Under the pieces are notes generated by a model. That model ran no database searches, was not told where the DNA came from, and saw nothing but the letters and a program-made list of their open reading frames with translations. A DNA stretch of 37,165 nucleotides from an uncultured Gammaproteobacteria bacterium (GTDB taxonomy: Bacteria > Pseudomonadota > Gammaproteobacteria > Steroidobacterales > Rariloculaceae): contig CAJWKT010000010.1 in assembly GCA_913041665.1 (NCBI GenBank), forward strand, positions 1-37,165. Reading direction: 5' to 3'. A program made the position numbers and the translations under genes. How positions within the stretch are numbered: the first letter of the stretch is position 1; every line of letters begins with the position of its first letter. Positions 16,732 through 24,276 of this stretch are shown here, piece by piece.

Positions 16732-18120
16732 ATGATGATAAAAGAAACAAAGCAGTGGGTTGCACGCGCGCTCAATTTCAGATCTGGAGAGCTTTCTTTG
16801 GCGTTTCTTTCGGGTCTTTTTTACTTCTGTGTGCTCTGTGGTTATTTCTTTTTGCGTCCGGTGCGCGAGGCAATGGGTGTGTCGGGGGGTATGGGGCAGC
16901 TTCGATGGTTGTTCTTAATGACATCTGTTGTTTCGCTGATACTTGTTTTACTTTTCGGCGGAGTAGTCAGTCGCTTAGACCGGCGGCGCTTCATACCCGT
17001 TGGTTACCTGTTCGTTGTCATGTGCCTAATTGGATTTTCCGTCTTACTGATTGTTGACGCTGGTGCTGGTGGCGGGTTAATTGGAACTGATGCCGAGACA
17101 AGCCTCTCTCGTGGGGTGGGCTATACGTTCTATACCTGGCTGAGCGCGATTAATCTTTTTGTGAACAGTCTATTTTGGGCGTTCATGGTAGATATTTTTA
17201 ACGTTGACCAAGGTAAGCGTATGTTCGCGTTTATTGGCATAGGAGGCACGATTGGGGCGTTGGTCGGCGGTTGGGCTACCAATGTTATCAGCGGAATGAC
17301 AGATTCTGTTTATTTACCCGTTGGCCTGATGTTGACTGGCGCCGGTTTTTTTGCAGTGGCGATCGTGGTCATGCTTACGCTTGACAGGGCAGCGCTTCGT
17401 TCAGAGCATTCTAGTCTCACGAAAGATTACACGACGTCTACTGTTCCGTCCGGGGAGCGTATCGGAGGAGGTTTCTGGGATGGCGCGACCGCGGTGGTGC
17501 AGTCACCATATTTGCTGGGAATAGCTGCCTTCATTGTTTTTCTTGCCATTTCCAATACGCTCATTTATTTCACGCAGGCTAATATTATTTTGGATAACAC
17601 AGACACGTTTAGTCAGCGTGTTGGCGGTTTTGCCCAGTTTGATGCTCTTGCTCAGGGTGCAACACTGATCACGCAGATATTTATAACTACACGTGTTATC
17701 AAACGACTAGGAATTGGCTGGACTCTTGCTATCCTTCCCGTAGTGACCGTTATGGGATTTGCGGTTCTTGCTATTTGGCCGCTTTATGGTGTCATGGCGC
17801 TTTTTCAGGCGGTTCACAGAGCGACACGTTATGCTATTTCGCGCCCCGCTAGGGAATCCCTGTTCAGCGTAGTGTCTGTTGCGGAAAAATACAAAGCGAA
17901 GCCCTTGATTGATGTATTTCTTTATCGAGGGGGAGATGTTGCAGGCGCTGGAATCCAAAGTGCTTTGAGTGCTCTGGGTACGATGACCTTGATGGCAGCA
18001 GCAACCGTGCCTTTCGCAGCAATATGGTGTGTACTTTCCGTCACTCTAGGCAGAGCCCAGCAGCGAAGAGACCCAGCAGAGAAGCAGGCGACGGAAAGCC
18101 AAGCGACAGATGCCGCATAG
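16732..18120 (+). CDS. ATP/ADP-translocase-like (NTT/Npt) membrane transporter
   Basis: Multi-pass protein of about 462 residues from the ATG at 16732. Around 11-12 hydrophobic segments are visible. Features that recall the NTT-related branch of the major facilitator superfamily are FYFCVLCGYFFLRPVREAMG in the first segment, LFVNSLFWAFMVDIFN, FAFIGIGGTIGALVGG, and the late AISRPARESLFSVVS with KAKPLIDVFLYRGGDV. True nucleotide translocases belong to intracellular bacteria and plastids; the free-living relatives have unknown substrates, so ATP/ADP exchange should not be assumed. A Shine-Dalgarno (TTGGAG) precedes the tandem ATGs at 16732 and 16735; a GTG at 16666 is less likely. It converges on the DUF465 gene. 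Confidence 0.85.
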   Translation: MMIKETKQWVARALNFRSGELSLAFLSGLFYFCVLCGYFFLRPVREAMGVSGGMGQLRWLFLMTSVVSLILVLLFGGVVSRLDRRRFIPVGYLFVVMCLIGFSVLLIVDAGAGGGLIGTDAETSLSRGVGYTFYTWLSAINLFVNSLFWAFMVDIFNVDQGKRMFAFIGIGGTIGALVGGWATNVISGMTDSVYLPVGLMLTGAGFFAVAIVVMLTLDRAALRSEHSSLTKDYTTSTVPSGERIGGGFWDGATAVVQSPYLLGIAAFIVFLAISNTLIYFTQANIILDNTDTFSQRVGGFAQFDALAQGATLITQIFITTRVIKRLGIGWTLAILPVVTVMGFAVLAIWPLYGVMALFQAVHRATRYAISRPARESLFSVVSVAEKYKAKPLIDVFLYRGGDVAGAGIQSALSALGTMTLMAAATVPFAAIWCVLSVTLGRAQQRRDPAEKQATESQATDAA

Positions 18121-18155
18121 GGCACAACCTAATTCAGTACGCGTCAAGCTTTGTG

Positions 18156-18371
18156 TTAAGCGTTGAGATCTGGAATCTGGGCGCTTTCTAGCTGCGTGAT
18201 CATGTCCTTGAGCATAAGCTTCCGCTTCTTTAGGCGGCGGAGCATGATCTGATCCACGTCGGGATTGCCTGCTAGCTTAGAGATTATCTGGTCTAAATCC
18301 TGATGCTCTACCCGTAACTCTTTAAGTCGTTCCGCGTTTTTGAATATCTCAGTTTCGATTTTCTGATCCAC
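18156..18371 (-). CDS. DUF465 (YdcH-like) small coiled-coil protein
   Basis: A 71-residue, highly charged helical protein. LRVEHQDLDQIISKLAG followed by DVDQIMLRRLKKRKLMLKDMI is the typical DUF465/YdcH pattern: a helix, a short loop and a basic helix ending in KLKKRKLxLKD. The family has no assigned function. The start ATG at 18369-18371 overlaps the end of cysQ (stop at 18371) by one base, so it is probably translated from the same message as cysQ. Confidence 0.88.
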   Translation of the reverse strand: MDQKIETEIFKNAERLKELRVEHQDLDQIISKLAGNPDVDQIMLRRLKKRKLMLKDMITQLESAQIPDLNA

Positions 18372-19198
18372 TATCCACCGTTAACTGCCGCCAGCCAGTC
18401 ACGCTTTGCATCGCTGAATGCTAAAAAATGAGGGTTGGCGAAGTGCTTTTTAGTGTTATACCTAAGTGCGTTTCCATTGGTGTCAATCATACATCCACCG
18501 GCACTCTCCAAGATAGCCTGAGCTGCCGCTGTGTCCCATTCTGACGTTGGTCCTAGGCGCGGATAGATATCAGCTTGGCCCTCAGCAACAAGACAAATTT
18601 TTAGTGAGCTTCCCATAGGCTTAAATTCGTAGGGGCCTATGCGGTTAAGATAGGCTGCAAGCTTTGGATTCGAGTGACTTCTACTGCCTACTGCTCGCAC
18701 TGGATCTTGCGCAACGCGAGTCACGCTAATGGGGACGATTTGCCCAGCGACATTACGTTTCCATGCGCCCAAACCAAGGACGCCTGAGTATTCGAGTTGT
18801 AGTGCAGGTGCTACGACAACGCCCATAATCGCACGGGATTTTTTGATGAGCGCGATATTAACTGTGAATTCCCCATTTTTCTTAATGAACTCCTTGGTAC
18901 CGTCGAGCGGATCTATCAACCAATAATTTTGCCACGCGAGGTGTTCTCTCACTTCCTCCTCAATAGACTCTTCCGAGAGAACAGGTAAGGCGGGCTTAAG
19001 ATCGGCCAGACGAGCGAGAATCAACCTGTGCGAGGCATGGTCGGCCTCAGTGAGTGGAGAACTGTCACTTTTGTAGGTAATCTCGAAGCTGGACCTGTAA
19101 ATATCCATGATTACTTGGGCAGCATCTTGCGCAATTTCCCGAATCTCGTCCAGTTGTTGCTTGTACTTTAGGTATTCTTGCGAGCCCATAGGTATCAT
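18371..19198 (-). CDS. cysQ: 3'(2'),5'-bisphosphate nucleotidase CysQ
   Basis: Removes the 3' phosphate from PAP/PAPS, clearing the by-product of sulfate assimilation; inositol-monophosphatase fold, Mg dependent and Li sensitive. From the ATG at 19198 (275 residues) the metal ligands lie in LSEES (Glu76/77), IDPLDGTKEF (Asp96, Asp99) and SEWDTAAAQ near the C-terminus. These are the defining motifs, and the KKNGEFTVNIALI block fits CysQ. A longer open frame reaches 19336 but would overlap yrfG, and the family begins close to the chosen Met. An ATG at 19189 is an alternative. Neither has a clear Shine-Dalgarno. The start is only 8 bp from the divergent yrfG start. Confidence 0.92.
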   Translation of the reverse strand: MIPMGSQEYLKYKQQLDEIREIAQDAAQVIMDIYRSSFEITYKSDSSPLTEADHASHRLILARLADLKPALPVLSEESIEEEVREHLAWQNYWLIDPLDGTKEFIKKNGEFTVNIALIKKSRAIMGVVVAPALQLEYSGVLGLGAWKRNVAGQIVPISVTRVAQDPVRAVGSRSHSNPKLAAYLNRIGPYEFKPMGSSLKICLVAEGQADIYPRLGPTSEWDTAAAQAILESAGGCMIDTNGNALRYNTKKHFANPHFLAFSDAKRDWLAAVNGG

Positions 19199-19206
19199 AG
19201 TTTGCC

Positions 19207-19878
19207 ATGGAAATGGCCAGCCCGATCGTTCCTTGGTCAGAAATCGACACAGTCCTAGTCGATATGGATGGAACTTTACTAGATCTTGCTTTTGATAATT
19301 TTTTCTGGATGGACCTGATTCCTTCGCATTATGCAAAGCTGCATCAGCTTACCAAGGAGGAGGTGCGTGACCGTCTTTTGGAGCGCTACCGAGCAAAAGA
19401 GGGTACCCTAGCTTGGTATTGTATTGATCATTGGACAGAGGCCTTAGGCTTGGATATACGAGCACTCAAAAGGGCCAATCGTCACCGGATTAAGTATTTG
19501 CCAAAGGCAGTAGAATTTCTTGCGTCAGTTCGGGCACAAGGAAAGCGATTGCTACTGGTTACGAATGCACATCGAGATACTCTAGCCATAAAAGTGGGCC
19601 AGACTGATTTGGATAAGCGGGTGGACGGACTCATCTCTTCTCATGACTTCCATTTTCCAAAGGAAACGCAACAATTTTGGACTAAATTTGTAGCGCGTGA
19701 AAATATTGATCCTCAGCGAACCCTTTTCATCGAGGACAGTGTAGAAGTACTTCAAAATGCCCGTGCGTTCGGCGTGAAATTCCTGATAGCTATTCAAAAA
19801 CCGGATTCTCGATATCCAGCTAAGCCCGTTGATTTGTTTCCGGCAGTTGACGGGGTAGCCGATCTTTTGAGTGACTGA
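19207..19878 (+). CDS. yrfG: HAD-family GMP/IMP nucleotidase YrfG
   Basis: HAD hydrolase that dephosphorylates GMP and IMP in Escherichia coli. The 223-residue protein has motif I VDMDGTLLDLAFDNFFW (nucleophile Asp19, acid Asp21), motif II LLVTNAHRD, motif III Lys in FPKETQQFW, and motif IV FIEDSVEVL. LAFDNFFW and WYCIDHWTEALGLDI are specific to the YrfG group. Motif IV has Glu-Asp where Escherichia coli has Asp-Asp. The ATG at 19207 leaves 8 bp to the divergent cysQ start, so its promoter would lie inside cysQ. Its stop shares one base with the next gene. Confidence 0.93.
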   Translation: MEMASPIVPWSEIDTVLVDMDGTLLDLAFDNFFWMDLIPSHYAKLHQLTKEEVRDRLLERYRAKEGTLAWYCIDHWTEALGLDIRALKRANRHRIKYLPKAVEFLASVRAQGKRLLLVTNAHRDTLAIKVGQTDLDKRVDGLISSHDFHFPKETQQFWTKFVARENIDPQRTLFIEDSVEVLQNARAFGVKFLIAIQKPDSRYPAKPVDLFPAVDGVADLLSD

Positions 19879-22319
19879 TGACTGAAGCATCACGATCAAA
19901 TCGGGCGCTTGTTGCGTTGTTATTGTTTTTTTTGGGTAGTGGGTGCTCGGCATTAATCTATGAGGTGGTCTGGTACGAACTTTTACGTCAGGTGGTTGGG
20001 GCATCTTCGATCTCTATAGCTATTGTTCTAACCAGCTTTATGGGCGGACTTTTTCTTGGCAGTTGGGGTTTTTCCCGATTGATAATGCCCCGTTACCACC
20101 CATTGTTGATCTATGCGGTACTTGAACTAGGCATAGGGTTGTTCGGCCTACTCATTCTGGTGCTTTTGCCTTCGGTAAGGCTTCTCTATGTTTCTGTCGT
20201 GGGGTATGGGACGGCGGGTATTTTGCTGCGCGCTGTGGTTTGCTTAATTTGTTTGCTTCCTCCCACCATCATGATGGGTGCGACATTGCCCGCGGTTGCC
20301 CGATGGATGAGCGCGAGCCGCATTGGAATTTCCCGATTGGGTTTTCTGTATATGGCGAACACGCTGGGTGCCGTAGGCGGAACTCTCTTGGCAGGGTTCT
20401 ATCTTTTGCCAACGTACGATATGGTGACGGCTACCCAGTTTGCAGCCACAGTAAATATATTAGTGGCTGTTTTTGCAGCAGTGCTGGCTCGGCAAACCCT
20501 TCCTTTCCCTGTACCGCAAGCCTCAACGGCAGATACTGGCGGTTTGCAGCCTTTAGTCATTGAATTACCGAAATTCATTGTCTACGGAGCTATTGCTGTT
20601 TCGGGACTTACCGCATTGGGGGCCCAAGTGGTTTGGACGCGGTTGATGTCACTGATGTTGGGTGCAACTGTATACACTTTTACTATCATTCTGGCTGTGT
20701 TTTTAACTGGCCTCGCCGTCGGGTCAAGCATTGGATCGTATTTTGTGCGTGTTAATTCTAGGCCGGCACTGCTTTTTGGTTGGAGTCAGCTGGCTTTGGC
20801 AGGTGCAGTGCCTTTGGCTGCTTTTGCAATAAGTCAGATTCTCCCATTTTGGACTTTGGATCCCATCTCCCTTCAGGGCCCGGGCGCCAAGTTTGGCCAT
20901 GATTTAATTAGGACAGGCGCAGCAATTCTGCCAGCTACAATTTTGTGGGGTGCTAGCTTCCCATTGGCTTTGGCTTCTGCTGCGGAGCATACAGACGAAC
21001 CGGGCCGTCTCGTAGGGAGTATTTATGCATCCAACACACTGGGGGCAATCGTTGGGGCACTTGCATTTAGTCTAGTGATCATTCCATGGCTGGGTACCCA
21101 GCAGGCCCAGCAGGCCCTCACGTTATTGGCGGGTATTTCGGGGATTACAATTTTAATCGCTGCCAGTTCACGTTTAGGCAGGATTAGTTACTATCCTGCC
21201 ACCGCCATTCTGGTCTCGTTAGTCGCTTTTGTTGCATTGATGGTAACCCTAGTTTCGCCTACTGAGTCACGCTTGATTGGATTTGGTCATGAACTTTACA
21301 AGTGGGCTTGGGAGAACCGCTTTGATTATGTGGATGAAGGTAGGGTTTCGTCCGTTGCAGTGAGTAGGCTTCCAAATGGGTACCGATATTTTCATGTGGG
21401 AGGAAAAATTGTGGCATCAAGCGAACCGGTGGACATGCGGCTTCAGCGCATGTTGGCGCATCTTCCGGCGCTCTTACATCCGGACCCTAAGTCGGTGTTG
21501 ATTGTCGGCTTTGGAGCTGGTGTGACCGCGGGCTCTTTCGTGCGTTATCCGGGAATAGAGAGGATTGTGATTTGTGAAATTGAGCCGAGGGTAACTGAGA
21601 CCGCAAGTCTGTATTTCGCAAATGAAAACTACGATGTGCTGAATGACCCCCGGGTCGAGGTCATCTACGATGATGCACGCCATTTTATTGCAACCACTGA
21701 GGAAACATTTGACATCATAACGTCAGATCCCATTCATCCTTGGGTTAAGGGTTCTGCAGCGCTTTATTCTACTGAGTATTTCGAATTGATCAGATCGCAT
21801 ATAAACCCGGGCGGTCTGGTAACTCAATGGGTACCGCTGTACCAGTCAAGTGAAGAGGCCGTGAAAAGTGAGATTGCCACTTTTGTGGAAACATTCCCTC
21901 ATGCGAGTCTATGGCACAGTAACATCCTGGAAGAGGGTTACGACCTGGTACTTCTTGGGCAGAATGGGGCGTTAGAAATAGATGTATTGGCGCTTAGGAG
22001 CAGGCTTGATGAACTTGAATTGGTTGAGAGTTCACTGCGCCAGGTGGGTTTCGGTTCTCTAGCGCACTTTCTTAGCACCTACACCAGCCAAGCATCTGAC
22101 CTAAGCCCCTGGCTCCAAGACGCTCAAATTAACCGAGACGGAAGCCTGCGCTTACAGTATTTAGCGGGATTAGCTGCCAACAAATACAATGAGGAGACAA
22201 TTTTTAATCATTTAATTCCTTTCCGATTTTATCCTCAAAATATTTTTTTATTACCACCCCAGCAGGAGTACGATCTCCGTCGGGTATTTGAGGGTGAGCG
22301 CATCGATCTAGAAAACTAA
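19878..22319 (+). CDS. Fused membrane transporter-like / spermidine synthase-like protein
   Basis: An 813-residue protein. Residues 1 to about 470 hold some 12-14 membrane segments in two similar halves, each opening with a related pattern (GSGCSALIYEVVWYELLRQVVG and GLTALGAQVVWTRLMSLMLG). The rest is a soluble spermidine-synthase-like domain with the nucleotide motif VLIVGFGAG (about residue 541), ICEIEPRV, YDDARHFI and ITSDPIHPWVKGSAALY, keeping the Asp expected in the active site. Fusions of this type are widespread in bacteria and their real reaction is mostly unknown; polyamine synthesis is not shown. It begins at an ATG overlapping the yrfG stop by one base, so coupled expression is likely. 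Confidence 0.88.
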   Translation: MTEASRSNRALVALLLFFLGSGCSALIYEVVWYELLRQVVGASSISIAIVLTSFMGGLFLGSWGFSRLIMPRYHPLLIYAVLELGIGLFGLLILVLLPSVRLLYVSVVGYGTAGILLRAVVCLICLLPPTIMMGATLPAVARWMSASRIGISRLGFLYMANTLGAVGGTLLAGFYLLPTYDMVTATQFAATVNILVAVFAAVLARQTLPFPVPQASTADTGGLQPLVIELPKFIVYGAIAVSGLTALGAQVVWTRLMSLMLGATVYTFTIILAVFLTGLAVGSSIGSYFVRVNSRPALLFGWSQLALAGAVPLAAFAISQILPFWTLDPISLQGPGAKFGHDLIRTGAAILPATILWGASFPLALASAAEHTDEPGRLVGSIYASNTLGAIVGALAFSLVIIPWLGTQQAQQALTLLAGISGITILIAASSRLGRISYYPATAILVSLVAFVALMVTLVSPTESRLIGFGHELYKWAWENRFDYVDEGRVSSVAVSRLPNGYRYFHVGGKIVASSEPVDMRLQRMLAHLPALLHPDPKSVLIVGFGAGVTAGSFVRYPGIERIVICEIEPRVTETASLYFANENYDVLNDPRVEVIYDDARHFIATTEETFDIITSDPIHPWVKGSAALYSTEYFELIRSHINPGGLVTQWVPLYQSSEEAVKSEIATFVETFPHASLWHSNILEEGYDLVLLGQNGALEIDVLALRSRLDELELVESSLRQVGFGSLAHFLSTYTSQASDLSPWLQDAQINRDGSLRLQYLAGLAANKYNEETIFNHLIPFRFYPQNIFLLPPQQEYDLRRVFEGERIDLEN

Positions 22320-22327
22320 TCTGCGTT

Positions 22328-22345
22328 AGGTATCTGTACCTTTTT
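22328..22345 (+). terminator. Possible short Rho-independent terminator after the spermidine-synthase-like gene
   Basis: AGGTA (22328-22332), loop TCTG and TACCT (22337-22341) form a 5-bp stem, followed at once by a T-run (22341-22345). It sits 8 bp after the stop of the plus-strand gene and inside the short gap to the convergent rhlB. The stem is short, so efficiency may be low. Confidence 0.35.
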
Positions 22346-22358
22346 CTGCATCCTAGGC

Positions 22359-23651
22359 TCAAGATTTTTTTCTAGAGAATTTGGATCCTGTTTGCGTTTT
22401 TGTACGCTCTTTAGGTTTGCGCTTTTTCACAGGTGGGCGTTGCACATCAATCAACATTCCCATCTTGATACCTATAACAGGAATTGGCTTCCCGATGAAT
22501 TCTTCAATTTCAGGCAACGAGGTTACGTATTCCTCACACCCGAAGCTGACAGCGTGACCACTTGCACCAGCCCGAGCCGTTCGGCCTATACGATGCACAT
22601 AATCCTCAGAATCCTGTGGCAGGTCATAATTAAACACGTGACTCACGTCAGGTATATGTAGTCCACGCGATGCGACATCAGTTCCTACAAGAACAGGAAG
22701 CTCACCAGACTGGAATTTTTTAAGCATCCTCATCCGTTTGCTCTGAGGTACGTCGCCAGAAATTGCCTTTGCATAGATCCCGTTGTGGTTTAAATAATCC
22801 TGTAGACGATCTGCTTCCCGACGAGTGTTTACAAAAACCATGGTGCGTTGCGAACCTATTTTCTTCAGTAGGCTGATTAGTAGAGGGATCTTTTCATCAT
22901 TGCTTGGAAAGTAGATACTTTGCCGTACACTGTCCACAGTTACCTTATCTGGGTCAATCTGAATAAGTTCTGGTTCGTTCATGTGCTCATAAGCAAGTTC
23001 TAATACCCGATGGGAAAGTGTTGCGGAGAACAACATATTGAGGCGCTCCCTAGGTGCGGGTAAGCGTCGAAGGACATAACGGATATCGCGGATGAAGCCT
23101 AGATCAAACATGCGATCAGCTTCATCTAGCACCATGACTTGAATATTTTTGAGTCCGAAAATTTTTTGTTTGTAATAATCGATAAAACGTCCCGGAGTAC
23201 CGATTAAAACATCAACACCTGATGCGATATGCTGACGTTGTTTCTCGTAGTCCTTTCCTCCAAATACTAGGCCTAATTTGTAAGATAAATACTTGTTGAG
23301 AGCAGTAGCGTCTTCATGAATTTGAATTGCTAGCTCCCGGGTTGGCGCAAGCACCAAGGCTCTTGGGCCCGGCTTGCGATCCTCTGGCGGTAGTGAGCTC
23401 AATAAACGTTGAAACAGCGTGATCAGGTAGGCCGCTGTTTTGCCTGTGCCAGTCTGGGCTTGTCCTGCAACGTCTTTTTGCGCTAGGGTAAGCGGCAGAG
23501 TACTGGCTTGGATGGGCGTACAATGAGTGAACCCCGCGTCGGATATGCCTTGATGGAGCCTTGGTTCTAGCGGCAAAGCAGAGAACTTAAGCTCCGTAAG
23601 GTGGGTATGGTAAGTTGATCCAGACGTCGAATCAGAACTTAAGACTTGCAA
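22359..23651 (-). CDS. rhlB: DEAD-box ATP-dependent RNA helicase RhlB
   Basis: RNA helicase, in gammaproteobacteria a partner of the RNase E degradosome. The 430-residue protein has all motifs: Q motif FTHCTPIQ, motif I AQTGTGKT (65-72), Ia PTRELAIQ, Ib GTPGR, II DEAD (176-179), III SAT (209-211), V TDVASRGLHIPDV, VI HRIGRTARAG, and a basic C-terminal tail (KKRKPKERTKTQ). HLTELKFS near the N-terminus and NLPQ-type FNYDLPQDSEDYVHR are RhlB-like. No Met lies ahead of the Q motif, and an in-frame stop is close upstream, so the start is most likely the TTG at 23651. It is divergent from trxA, as rhlB is in Escherichia coli. Confidence 0.95.
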   Translation of the reverse strand: MQVLSSDSTSGSTYHTHLTELKFSALPLEPRLHQGISDAGFTHCTPIQASTLPLTLAQKDVAGQAQTGTGKTAAYLITLFQRLLSSLPPEDRKPGPRALVLAPTRELAIQIHEDATALNKYLSYKLGLVFGGKDYEKQRQHIASGVDVLIGTPGRFIDYYKQKIFGLKNIQVMVLDEADRMFDLGFIRDIRYVLRRLPAPRERLNMLFSATLSHRVLELAYEHMNEPELIQIDPDKVTVDSVRQSIYFPSNDEKIPLLISLLKKIGSQRTMVFVNTRREADRLQDYLNHNGIYAKAISGDVPQSKRMRMLKKFQSGELPVLVGTDVASRGLHIPDVSHVFNYDLPQDSEDYVHRIGRTARAGASGHAVSFGCEEYVTSLPEIEEFIGKPIPVIGIKMGMLIDVQRPPVKKRKPKERTKTQTGSKFSRKKS

Positions 23652-23881
23652 ATTACGCTCTCAACAGTTCAAAATAGGGCTAATAGGGTGAGGGTACTCG
23701 CTCTCCCAGATATCCACGAATTCCCCTCGAGCCTCGAAGGAGGCGGCCAGTGCCCACATTGTGCCTTACTGTGTAGGCTGCGTCACTTCTACTCGGAGCA
23801 CCGTCTGGCCTGAAAAATTAAGAACGTTGTGCTGGGCAAGGGTTCGAAGTGAGGGAACTAGATAACAGAGGATTTTGGACT
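23652..23881. other. Divergent rhlB-trxA intergenic region
   Basis: About 230 bases that must hold the promoters for rhlB (minus) and for trxA-rho (plus). An imperfect hairpin, GGGTGAG (23686-23692) with CTCTCCC (23701-23707), has one mismatch. AGAGGA at 23867-23872 is the Shine-Dalgarno of trxA. GGTTCGAAG near 23841 resembles a tRNA T-loop but has no partner arms. I see no gene here. Confidence 0.35.
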
Positions 23882-24223
23882 GTGAGTGATCGGATAGTAC
23901 ATACTACGGATGACGAGTTTGACGAAGATGTCGTTAATTCGCAGTATCCTGTTTTGGTTGATTTCTGGGCAGAGTGGTGTGGGCCGTGCAAGATGATTGC
24001 ACCAATACTTGATGTGATTGCAGAGGACTACAAAGATCGTCTGCGGGTGGTCAAGCTTAATTTAGACGAAAATCCACAGACTCCGGCAAAATATAATATT
24101 CGCTCCATACCAACTCTATTGTTGTTCAAGAATGGTACCGTAAATGCACAGAAGGTGGGTGCGGTTTCGAAGGCTCAACTAGAGTCTTTTTTGGGTGAAC
24201 ATTTGTCTTCCTCTGAGGATTGA
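23882..24223 (+). CDS. trxA: Thioredoxin
   Basis: General cytoplasmic disulfide reductase. From the GTG at 23882 the protein has 113 residues and begins [17 protein letters not shown], closely like Escherichia coli thioredoxin 1. The active site WCGPC is at 32-36, followed by [11 protein letters not shown]; the cis-Pro is in [16 protein letters not shown] lies 9 bases upstream of the GTG, which supports this start over an in-frame one at 23849. It is followed by rho after 33 bp and divergent from rhlB, the conserved gammaproteobacterial order. Confidence 0.96.
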   Translation: MSDRIVHTTDDEFDEDVVNSQYPVLVDFWAEWCGPCKMIAPILDVIAEDYKDRLRVVKLNLDENPQTPAKYNIRSIPTLLLFKNGTVNAQKVGAVSKAQLESFLGEHLSSSED

Positions 24224-24243
24224 GGTAGTTAGATTGAAAATTG

Positions 24244-24276
24244 ATGGAAAATATACGTGAGGGGATACTTGGGTAA
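24244..24276 (+). CDS. Possible leader peptide overlapping the rho start
   Basis: An ATG at 24244 opens a 10-residue reading frame ([10 protein letters not shown]) that ends with TAA at 24276, out of frame with rho and overlapping the proposed GTG start by 20 bases. Escherichia coli rho has a separate leader cistron (rhoL), but this one shows no visible relation to it. The upstream ribosome site is weak (TAGATTGAAAATTG). It may be chance. Confidence 0.2.
   Translation: MENIREGILG

Noticed and set aside
19199-19336. N-terminal extension of CysQ by 46 residues
   Set aside because: It would lie antisense to yrfG, has no start with a ribosome site, and is absent from the family.
23838-23852. 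GGTTCGAAG resembling a tRNA T-loop
   Set aside because: No anticodon arm, acceptor stem or CCA end at the right distances.
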